Of a DNA stretch of 64,000 nucleotides, positions 51,640 to 64,000 are shown one piece after another. The translations under genes and the position numbers were made by a program. Origin of the DNA: Cherax quadricarinatus. Lineage: Eukaryota > Arthropoda > Malacostraca > Decapoda > Parastacidae. How positions within the stretch are numbered: the first letter of the stretch is position 1; the number at the start of each line of letters is the position of its first letter. The stretch is from NCBI RefSeq assembly GCF_038502225.1, contig NC_091293.1, positions 15,372,398-15,436,397 of the forward strand, in the 5' to 3' direction. A model generated the notes under the pieces. The model was not told where the DNA came from. It worked only from the letters and a program-made list of their open reading frames with translations, and ran no database searches.

Positions 51640-52630
51640 ACACACTCACCTTTTGTAACATGCACAATAACTGCCTGATACTCCACCTTGTAACTATGCA
51701 ACAACTCTAACCCGACACAACTTCACCTTGGCAATAATAACAAACAACTAACCTGACACACCTACCTTTTGTAACATGGCCAATAACTAACCTGACACAC
51801 TTAACATCAATTGTAATATGTAAATAACAACCTGGCAATTGACCATCCCACCATTGTAATAATGCAATAACCAACTGACCTGACACCTCACCGTTGGTAA
51901 ATATGTAATAACAAACTACCTGACACACTCCACCTGTAACATGTCTAACAAACTACCCTGGACACACCTTGACCTTAATAACATGCAATAAAAACTCCAC
52001 CTGACATTACTCCACCTTGGTAACATGTAATAACCAACTACCTGAATACACTCACCTTTGTGTAACACATGCAATAATTAACCTATCCCTGACAGACCTC
52101 ATCTGGTAATATGTAATAATAACTGTCCTGATACACTCACCCTGGTAACATGTAATAACCTACCTGACAGACTCTATCCTTGTAAATATGTAATAAAAAC
52201 CTACCTGACACACCTCCTGTAACATGTAATGAATAATACCTTGATCACCTGTAACCATCAATGTAACATGCAATAACCAACTACCCTGACAACCCACCTT
52301 CACCCTGGTAACATGGTAATAACAACCTACCTGACACTCCACCTTGTAACACAATAATAACTAACTTGTTCACCCATACCACCTTGCCTTTAACATGTAA
52401 TGAACAAACCTACCTGACACTCCCAATCTTGTAACCCATGTAATAAACCAACCTGACCTGGACTCTCCCTGTAACATGTAATAAATACCACCTCTGATTG
52501 ACCACTCACCTTGTATAGCATGGCAATAACAACTGCACCTGAGATACTCCACCTTGTAACATGTAATAACAACTCACCTTGATGACTCCACCTTAGTAAT
52601 ATGTAATAATCAATCTTTGTAACATGCAAT
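51640..52630. repeat. Indel-rich, unreadable stretch of the 37-bp satellite
   Basis: Over about 1 kb, nearly every unit carries several single-base insertions and deletions (for example CTCCACCTTGG and GACCTGACACC). Units on both sides differ by only a few substitutions. The transition on both sides is abrupt. It looks like uncorrected long-read sequence or a poor consensus, not biological decay. Confidence 0.75.
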
Positions 52631-55600
52631 AACAACTACCTGACACTCACCTTATAACATGCAATAATAACTACCTGACACACTCACCTTGTAACATGCA
52701 ACTACCTGACACACTCACCTTGTAACATGCAATAACAACTACCTGACACACTCACCTTGTAACATGCCTACCTGACACACTCACCTTGTAACATGGAATA
52801 AAAACTACCTGACACACTCACCTTGTAACATGGAATAACAACTACCTGACACACTCACCTTGTAACATGCAATAACAACTACCTGACACACTCACCTTGT
52901 AACATGCAATAACAACTAATTGACACACTAACCTTGTAACATGTAATAACAACTACCTGACACACTCACCTTGTAACATGTAATAACAACTACCTGACAC
53001 ACTCACCTTGTAACATGCAATAACAACTACCTGACACACTCACCTTGTAACATGTAATAACAACTACCTGACACACTCACCTTGTAACATGTAATAACAA
53101 CTACCTGACACACTCACCTTGTAACATGCAATAACAACTACCTGACACACTCACCTTGTAACATGTAATAACAACTACCTGACACACTCACCTTGTAACA
53201 TGTAATAACAACTACCTGACACACTCACCTTGTAACATGCAATAACAACTACCTGACACACTCACCTTGTAACATGTAATAACAACTACCTGACACACTC
53301 ACCTTGTAACATGTAATAACAACTACCTGACACACTCATCTTGTAACATGTAATAACAACTACCTGACACACTCACCTTGTAACATGCAATAACAACTAC
53401 CTGACACACTCACCTTGTAACATGCAATAACAACTACCTGACACACTCACCTTGTAACATGTAATAACAACTACCTGACACACTCACCTTGTAACATGCA
53501 ATAACAACTACCTGACACACTCACCTTGTAACATGCAATAACAACTACCTGACACACTCACCTTGTAACATGTAATAACAACTACCTGACACACTCACCT
53601 TGTAACATGCAATAACAACTACCTGACACACTCACCTTGTAACATGCAATAACAACTACCTGACACACTCACCTTGTAACATGCAATACCTGACACACTC
53701 TTGTAACATGTAATAAATAACAACTACCTGACACACTCACCTTGTAACATGTAAATAACAACTACCTGACACACTCACCTTGTAACATGCAATAACAACT
53801 ACCTGACACACTCACCTTGTAACATGCAATAACAACTACATGACACACTCACCTTGTAACATGCAATAATAACTGCCTGACACACTCACCTTGTAACATG
53901 CAATAACAACTACCTGACACACTCACCTTGTAACATGCAATAACAACTACCTGACACACTCACCTTGTAACATGTAATAACAACTACCTGACACACTCAT
54001 CTTGTAACATGTAATAACAACTACTTGACACACTCACCTTGTAACATGCAATAACAACTACCTGACACACTCACCTTGTAACATGTAATAACAACTACCT
54101 GACACACTCACCTTGTAACATGTAATAACAACTACCTGACACACTCACCTTGTAACATGCAATAACAACTACCTGACACACTCACCTTGTAACATGCAAT
54201 AACAACTACCTGACACACTCACCTTGTAACATGTAATAACAACTACCTGACACACTCACCTTGTAACATGTAATAACAACTACCTGACACACTCACCTTG
54301 TAACATGCAATAACAACTACCTGACACACTCACCTTGTAACATGTAATAACAACTACCTGACACACTCATCATGTAACATGCAATAACAACTACCTGACA
54401 CACTCACCTTGTAACATGTAATAACAACTACCTGACACACTCACCTTGTAACATGCAATAACAACTACTTGACACACTCACCTTGTAACATGTAATAACA
54501 ACTACCTGACACACTCACCTTGTAACATGTAATAACAACTACCTGACACTCTCCCCTTTTAACATGCAATAATAACTACCTGACACACTCACCTTGTAAC
54601 ATGCAATAACAACTACCTGACATACTCACCTTGTAACATGCAATAACAACTACCTGACACACTCACCTTGTAACATGTAATAACAACTACCTGACACACT
54701 CACCTTTTAACATGCAATAATAACTACCTGAGACACTCACCTTGTAACATGCAATAACAAATACCTGGCACACTCTTCTTTTAACATGCAATAACAACTA
54801 CCTGACACACTCACTTTGTAACATGTAATAACAACTACCTGACACACTCACCTTGTAACATGCAATAAGAACTACCTGGCACACTCACCTTGTAACATGC
54901 AATAACAACTACCTGACACACTCACCTTGTAACATGTAATAACAACTACCTGACACACTCACCTTTTAACATGCAATAATAACTACCTGACACACTCACC
55001 TTGTAACATGCAATAACAACTACCTGACACACTCACCTTGTAACATGTAATAACAACTACCTGACACACTCATCTTGTAACATGTAATAACAACTTCCTG
55101 ACACACTCACCTTGTAACATGCAATAACAACTACCTGACACACTCACCTTGAAACATGTAATAACAACTACCTGACACACTCACCTTGTAACATGTAATA
55201 ACAACTACCTGACACACTCACCTTGTAACATGCAATAACAACTACCTGACACACTCACCTTTTAACATGCAATAACAACTACCTGACACACTCACCTTGT
55301 AACATGCAATAACAACTACCTGACACACTCACCTTGTAACATGCAATAACAACTACCTGACACACTCACCTTGTAACATGCAATAACAACTACCTGACAC
55401 ACTCACCTTGTAACATGCAATAACAACTACCTGACACACTCACCTTGTAACATGTAATAACAACTACCTGACACACTCACCTTGTAACATGCAATAACAA
55501 CTACCTGACACACTCACCTTGTAACATGCAATAACAACTACCTGACACACTCACCTTGTAACATGCAATAACAACTACCTGGCACACTCACCTTGTAACA

Positions 55601-58600
55601 TGCAATAACAACTACCTGACACACTCACCTTGTAACATGCAATAACAACTACCTGACACACTCACCTTGTAACATGCAATAACAACTACCTGACACACTC
55701 ACCTTGTAACATGCAATAACAACTACCTGACACACTCACCTTGTAACATGTAATAACAACTACCTGACACACTCACCTTTTAACATGCAATAATAACTAC
55801 CTGACACACTCACCTTGTAACATGCAATAACAACTACCTGACACACTCACCTTGTAACATGTAATAACAACTACCTGACACACTCACCTTGTAACATGTA
55901 ATAACAACTACCTGACACACTCACCTTGTAACATGTAATAACAACTACCTGACACACTCACCTTGTAACATGTAATAACAACTACCTGACACACTCACCT
56001 TGTAACATGCAATAACAACTACCTGACACACTCACCTTGTAACATGCAATAACAACTACCTGACACACTCATCTTGTAACATGTAATAACAACTACCTGA
56101 CACACTCACCTTGTAACATGCAATAACAACTACCTGACACACTCACCTTGTAACATGTAATAACAACTACCTGACACACTCACCTTGTAACATGTAATAA
56201 CAACTACCTGACACACTCACCTTGTAACATGTAATAACAACTACCTGACACACTCACCTTGTAACATGCAATAACAACTACCTGACACACTCACCTTGTA
56301 ACATGCAATAACAACTACCTGACACACTCACCTTGTAACATGTAATAACAACTACCTGACACACTCACCTTGTAACATGTAATAACAACTACCTGACACA
56401 CTCACCTTGTAACATGTAATAACAACTACCTGACACACTCACCTTGTAACATGTAATAACAACTACCTGACACACTCACCTTGTAACATGTAATAACAAC
56501 TACCTGACACACTCACCTTGTAACATGTAATAACAACTACCTGACACACTCACCTTGTAACATGCAATAATAACTACCTGACGCACTCACCTTGTAACAT
56601 GCAATAACAACTACCTGACACACTCAACTTGTAACATGTAATAACAACTACCTGACACACTCACCTTGTAACATGCAATAATAACTACCTGACGCACTCA
56701 CCTTGTAACATGCAATAACAACTACCTGACATACTCACCTTGTAACATGTAATAACAACTACCTGACACACTCACCTTGTAACATGCAATAACAACTACC
56801 TGACACACTCACCTTGTAACATGCAATAAGAACTACCTGACACACTCACCTTGTAACATGCAATAACAACTACCTGACACACTCACCTTGTAACATGTAA
56901 TAACAACTACCTGACACACTCACCTTGTAACATGCAATAACAACTACCTGACACACTCACCTTGTAACATGCAATAACAACTACCTGACACACTCACCTT
57001 GTAACATGCAATAACAACTACCTGACACACTCACCTTGTAACATGTAATAACAACTACCTGACACACTCACCTTTTAACATGCAATAATAACTACCTGAC
57101 ACACTCACCTTGTAACATGCAATAACAACTACCTGACACACTCAACTTGTAACATGTAATAACAACTACCTGACACACTCACCTTGTAACATGTAATAAC
57201 AACTACCTGACACACTCACCTTGTAACATGTAATAACAACTACCTGACACACTCACCTTGTAACATGCAATAACAACTACCTGACACACTCAACTTGTAA
57301 CATGTAATAACAACTACCTGACACACTCACCTTGTAACATGTAATAACAACTACTTGACACACTCACCTTGTAACATGCAATAACAACTACCTGACACAC
57401 TCACCTTGTAACATGTAATAACAACTACCTGACACACTCACCTTGTAACATGTAATAACAACTACCTGACACACTCACCTTGTAACATGCAATAACAACT
57501 ACCTGACACACTCACCTTGTAACATGACACACTCACCTTGTAACATGTAATAACTACTACCTGACACACTCACCTTGTAACATGTAATAACAACTACCTG
57601 AACTACCTTGACACACTCACCTTGTAACATGTAATAACAACTACCTGACACACTCACCTTGTAACATGCAATAACAACTACCTGACACACTCACCTTGTA
57701 ACATGCAATAACAACTACCTGACACACTCACCTTGTAACATGCAATAACAACTACCTGACACACTCACCTTGTAACAAGTAATAACACACTCACCTTGTA
57801 ACATGTAATAACAACTACCTGACACACTCACCTTGTAACATGTAATAACAACTACCTGACACACTCACCTTGTAACATGCAATAACAACTACCTGACACA
57901 CTCACCTTGTAACATGCAATAACAACTACCTGACACACTCACCTTGTAACATGTAATAACAACTACCTGACACACTCACCTTGTAACATGCAATAACAAC
58001 TACCTGACACACTCACCTTGTAACATGCAATAACAACTACCTGACACACTCACCTTGTAACATGTAATAACAACTACCTGACACTCTCCCCTTTTAACAT
58101 GCAATAATAACTACCTGACACACTCACCTTGTAACATGCAATAACAACTACCTGACACACTCACCTTGTAACATGCAATAACAACTACCTGACACACTCA
58201 CCTTGTAACATGTAATAACAACTACCTGACACACTCACCTTGCAATAACTACCTGACAATCAAACATGCAATAACAACTACCTGGCACACTCACCTTTTA
58301 ACATGCAATAACAACTACCTGACACACTCACCTTGTAACATGTAATAACAACTACCTGACACACTCACCTTGTAACATGCAATAACAACTACCTGACACA
58401 CAACTACCTGACACACTCACCTTGTAACATGTAATAACAACTACCTGACACACTCACCTTTTAACATGCAATAACAACTACCTGACACACTCACCTTGTA
58501 ACATGCAATAACAACTACCTGACACACTCACCTTATAACATGTAATAACAACTACCTGACACACTCACCTTGTAACATGTAATAACAACTACCTGACACA

Positions 58601-61600
58601 CTCACCTTGTAACATGTAATAACAACTACCTGACACACTCACCTTGTAACATGTAATAACAACTACCTGACACACTCACCTTGTAACATGTAATAACAAC
58701 TACCTGACACACTCACCTTGTAACATGTAATAACAACTACCTGACACACTCACCTTGTAACATGCAATAACAACTACCTGACACACTCACCTTGTAACAT
58801 GCAATAACAACTACCTGACACACTCACCTTGTAACATGTAATAACAACTACCTGACACACTCACCTTGTAACATGCAATAATAACTACCTGACACACTCA
58901 CCTTGTAACATGCAATAACAACTACCTGACACACTCACCTTGTAACATGTAATAACAACTACCTGACACACTCACCTTGTAACATGTAATAACAACTACC
59001 TGACACACTCACCTTGTAACATGCAATAACAACTACCTGACACACTCACCTTGTAACATGCAATAACAACTACCTGACACACTCACCTTGTAACATGTAA
59101 TAACAACTACCTGACACACTCACCTTGTAACATGCAATAACAACTACCTGACACACTCACCTTGTAACATGCAATAACAACTACCTGACACACTCACCTT
59201 GTAACATGCAATAACAACTACTTGACACACTCACCTTGTAACATGTAATAACAACTACCTGACACTCTCACCTTTTAACATGCAATAATAACTACCTGAC
59301 GCACTCACCTACACTCAACTTGTAACATGTAATAACAGCTACCTGACACACTCACCTTGTAACATGTAATAACAACTACCTGACACACTCACCTTGTAAC
59401 ATGTAATAACAACTACCTGACACACTCACCTTGTAACATGCAATAACAACTACCTGACACACTCACCTTGTAACATGTAATAACAACTACCTGACACACT
59501 CATCTTGTAACATGTAATAACAACTACCTGACACACTCACCTTGTAACATGCAATAACAACTACCTGACACACTCACCTTGTAACATGTAATAACAACTA
59601 CCTGACACACTCACCTTGTAACATGTAATAACAACTACCTGACACACTCACCTTGTAACATGCAATAACAACTACCTGACACACTCACCTTGTAACATGT
59701 AATAACAACTACCTGACACACTCACCTTGTAACATGTAATAACAACTACCTGACACACTCACCTTGTAACATGCAATAACCAATAACAACTACCTGACAC
59801 ACTCACCTTGTAACATGTAATAACAACTACCTGACACACTCATCTTGTAACATGTAATAACAACTTCCTGACACACTCACCTTGTAACATGCAATAACAA
59901 CTACCTGACACACTCACCTTGAAACATGTAATAACAACTACCTGACACACTCACCTTGTAACATGTAATAACAACTACCTGACACACTCACCTTGTAACA
60001 TGTAATAACAACTACCTGACACACTCACCTTGTAACATACAATAACAACTACCTGACACACTCAACATGTAACATGACACACTCACCTTGTAACATGCAA
60101 TAACAACTACCTGACACACTCACCTTGTAACATGCAATAACAACTACCTGACACACTCACCTTGTAACATGCAATAACAACTACCTGACACACTCACCTT
60201 GTAACATGCAATAACAACTACCTGACACACTCACCTTGTAACATGTAATAACAACTACCTGACACACTCACCTTGTAACATGCAATAACAACTACCTGAC
60301 ACACTCACCTTTTAACATGCAATAATAACTACCTGACACACTCACCTTGTAACATGCAATAACAACTACCTGACACACTCACCTTGTAACATGTTATAAC
60401 AACTACCTGACACACTCACCTTTTAACATGCAATAATAACTACCTGACACACTCACCTTGTAACATGCAATAACAACTACCTGGCACACTCACCTTTTAA
60501 CATGCAATAACAACTACCTGACACACTCACCTTGTAACATGTAATAACAACTACCTGACACACTCACCTTGTAACATGCAATAACAACTACCTGACACAC
60601 TCACCTTGTAACATGTAATAACAACTACCTGACACACTCACCTTTTAACATGCAATAATAACTACCTGACACACTCACCTTGTAACATGCAATAACAACT
60701 ACCTGACACACTCACCTTGTAACATGTAATAACAACTACCTGACACACTCATCTTGTAACATGTAATAACAACTACCTGACACACTCACCTTGTAACATG
60801 CAATAACAACTACCTGACACACTCACCTTGTAACATGTAATAACAACTACCTGACACACTCACCTTGTAACATGTAATAACAACTACCTGACACACTCAC
60901 CTTGTAACATGTAATAACAACTACCTGACACACTCACCTTTTAACATGCAATAACAACTACCTGACACACTCACCTTGTAACATGCAATAACAACTACCT
61001 GACACACTCACCTTGTAACATGTAATAACAACTACCTGACACACTCACCTTGTAACATGTAATAACAACTACCTGACACACTCACCTTGTAACATGTAAT
61101 AACAACTACCTGGCACACTCACCTTGTAACATGTAATAACAACTACCTGACACACTCACCTTGTAACATGCAATAACAACTACCTGACACACTCACCTTG
61201 TAACATGGAATAAGAACTACCTGACACACTCACCTTGTAACATGTAATAACAACTACCTGTCACACTCACCTTGTAACATGCAATAACAACTACTTGACA
61301 CACTCACCTTGTAACATGTAATAACAACTACCTGACACACTCACCTTTTAACATGCAATAATAACACTCTACCTGACACACTCACCTTGTAACATGTAAT
61401 AACAACTACCTGACACACTCACCTTGTAACATGCAATAACAACTACCTGGCACACTCACCTTGTAACATGCAATAACAACTACCTGACACACTCACCTTG
61501 TAACATGTAATAACAACTACCTGACACACTCACCTTTTAACATGCAATAATAACTACCTGACACACTCACCTTGTAACATGCAATAACAACTACCTGACA

Positions 61601-64000
61601 CACTCACCTTGTAACATTTAATAACAACTACCTGACACACTCATCTTGTAACATGTAATAACAACTACCTGACACACTCACCTTGTAACATGTAATAACA
61701 ACTACCTGACACACTCACCTTGTAACATGTAATAACAACTACCTGACACACTCACCTTGTAACATGTAATAACAACTACCTGACCTCACCTTGTAACATG
61801 TAATAACAACTACCTGACACACTCACCTTGTAACATGTAATAACAACTACCTGACACACTCACCTTGTAACATGTAATAACAACTACCTGACACACTCAC
61901 CTTGTAACATGTAATAACAACTACCTGACACACTCACCTTGTAACATGTAATAACAACTACCTGACACACTCACCTTGTAACATGCAATAACAACTACCT
62001 GACACACTCACCTTGTAACATGTAATAACAACTACCTGACACACTCACCTTGTAACATGTAATAACAACTACCTGACACACTCACCTTGTAACATGTAAT
62101 AACAACTACCTGACACACTCACCTTGTAACATGCAATAACAACTACCTGACACACTCACCTTGTAACATGCAATAACAACTACCTGACACACTCACCTTG
62201 TAACATGCAATAACAACTACCTGACACACTCACCTTGTAACATGCAATAACAACTACCTGACACACTCACCTTGTAACATGCAATAATAACTACCTGACA
62301 CACTCACCTTGTAACATGCAATAACAACTACCTGACACACTCACCTTGTAACATGCAATAAGAACTACCTGACACACTCACCTTGTAAAATGTAATAACA
62401 ACTACCTGACACACTCACCTTGTAACATGCAATAACAACTACCTGACACACTCACCTTGTAACATGCAATAACAACTACCTGACACACTCACCTTGTAAC
62501 ATGCAATAACAACTACCTGACACACTCACCTTGTAACATGCAATAACAACTACCTGACACACTCACCTTGTAACATGTAATAACAACTACCTGACACACT
62601 CACCTTTTAACATGCAATAATAACTACCTGACACACTCACCTTGTAACATGCAATAACAACTACCTGACACACTCACCTTGTAACATGTAATAACAACTA
62701 CCTGACACACTCACCTTGTAACATGTAATAACAACTACCTGACACACTCACCTTGTAACATGTAATAACAACTACCTGACACACTCACCTTGTAACATGC
62801 AATAACAACTACCTGACACACTCACCTTGTAACATGTAATAACAACTACCTGACACACTCACCTTGTAACATGTAATAACAACTACCTGACACACTCACC
62901 TTGTAACATGCAATAACAACTACCTGACACACTCACCTTGTAACATGTAATAACAACTACCTGACACACTCACCTTGTAACATGCAATAACAACTACCTG
63001 ACACACTCACCTTGTAACATGTAATAACAACTACCTGACACACTCACCTTGTAACATGTAATAACAACTACCTGACACACTCACCTTGTAACATGTAATA
63101 ACAACTACCTGACACACTCACCTTGTAACATGTAATAACAACTACCTGACACACTCACCTTGTAACATGCAATAACAACTACCTGACACACTCACCTTGT
63201 AACATGCAATAACAACTACCTGACACACTCACCTTGTAACATGCAATAACAACTACCTGACACACTCACCTTGTAACATGAAATAACAACTACCTGACAC
63301 ACTCACCTTGTAACATGCAATAACAACTACCTGACACACTCACCTTGTAACATGTAATAACAACTACCTGACACACTCACCTTTTAACATGTAACATGAC
63401 ACACTCAATAACAACTACCTGACACACTCACCTTGTAACATGCAATAACAACTACCTGACACACTCACCTTGTAACATGTAATAACAACTACCTGACACA
63501 CTCACCTTGTAACATGCAATAACAACTACCTGACACACTCACCTTGTAACATGCAATAACAACTACCTGACACACTCACCTTGTAACATGTAATAACAAC
63601 TACCTGACACACTCACCTTGTAACATGTAATAACAACTACCTGACACACTCACCTTGTAACATGCAATAACAACTACCTGACACACTCACCTTGTAACAT
63701 GTAATAACAACTACCTGACACACTCATCTTGTAACATGTAATAACAACTACCTGACACACTCACCTTGTAACATGCAATAACAACTACCTGACACACTCA
63801 CCTTGTAACATGTAATAACAACTACCTGACACACTCACCTTGTAACATGTAATAACAACTACCTGACACACTCACCTTGTAACATGTAATAACAACTACC
63901 TGACACACTCACCTTGTAACATGCAATAACAACTACCTGACACACTCACCTTGTAACATGTAATAACAACTACCTGACACACTCACTGACACACTCACCT

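Larger units (their letters stand above)
32536..64000 (-). repeat. 37-bp satellite array, about 850 units, open at the right edge
   Basis: One unit fills the last 31.5 kb. On the plus strand it is TACCTGACACACTCACCTTG then TAACATGYAATAACAAC, where Y is C or T. Exact multiples of 37 separate identical variants (2294, 2516 and 148 bases). Three-base deletions (ATAACTACC) and a CTCTCCCCTTTT variant recur. On the minus strand, which is the integrin sense strand, each standard unit reads ACAAG|GTGAGTGTGTCAG|GTAG: a consensus splice donor and a possible acceptor. The array lies upstream of exon A, hence within an intron. No gene was seen inside it. Confidence 0.97.

Noticed and set aside
51043..57690. 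Cys/Tyr/Val-rich minus-strand frames in the satellite
   Set aside because: Short frames that open only where indels remove the stop present in the repeat. Not genes.
32536..64000. Resemblance to a CRISPR array
   Set aside because: Units are contiguous 37-mers with no unique spacers, and the context is a eukaryotic intron. It is satellite DNA.

Overview
This window looks like nuclear DNA of an arthropod, most likely a decapod crustacean. It holds short phase-compatible exons in multi-kilobase introns, long (AT)n tracts, RTE-, CR1- and Tx1-like LINEs, Penelope-like elements (PLEs), tRNA-related and other SINE-like repeats, and palindromic MITEs. The decapod assignment is an inference from the repeat style; nothing here fixes the species.

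The only host gene I can support is an integrin alpha subunit on the minus strand. Five internal exons were found by translation: 31032-30935, 26311-26175, 16927-16752, 6953-6878 and 1875-1806. Each has AG/GT borders, the junction phases (1, 0, 2, 1, 2, 0) are mutually compatible, and the joined protein runs from the last FG-GAP propeller blades with a DxDxNGxxD calcium loop into the thigh/calf beta-sandwich region. Introns between them are about 4.6, 9.2, 9.8 and 5.0 kb. The 5' exons lie beyond the right edge and the 3' exons beyond the left edge.

Layout: 1-1.4 kb, PLE 3' end with a hammerhead-like motif, (AT)n and an RTE 3' end. 2.6-3.1 kb, GC-rich trinucleotide repeat. 3.1-6.2 kb, CR1-like LINE joined to a PLE reverse-transcriptase fragment. 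7.0-11.1 kb, GGT-type minisatellite interrupted by a LINE 3' end. 11.1-16.6 kb, a MITE split by a Tx1-like LINE that itself carries a SINE-like insertion. 17.0-20.9 kb, PLE terminal repeats, a second CR1-like LINE, SINE-like repeats and a folded-back Tc1/mariner fragment. 20.9-26.1 kb, two RTE copies, a PLE hairpin and a MITE separated by (AT)n. 26.4-30.9 kb, degraded LINE pieces and a small insertion with a clear target duplication. 31.1-32.5 kb, a 20-bp repeat x11 and a 26-bp repeat x24. From 32.5 kb to the end, about 31.5 kb of one 37-bp satellite.

The satellite is the most unusual part. By exon order it sits inside an integrin intron, and on the gene's sense strand nearly every unit contains a perfect consensus 5' splice site (AAG|GTGAGT). 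It also contains an AG-ended acceptor-like motif bracketing 24 in-frame bases. The array shows multi-kb internal duplications and a roughly 1-kb stretch of indel-rich sequence that looks like a consensus error.
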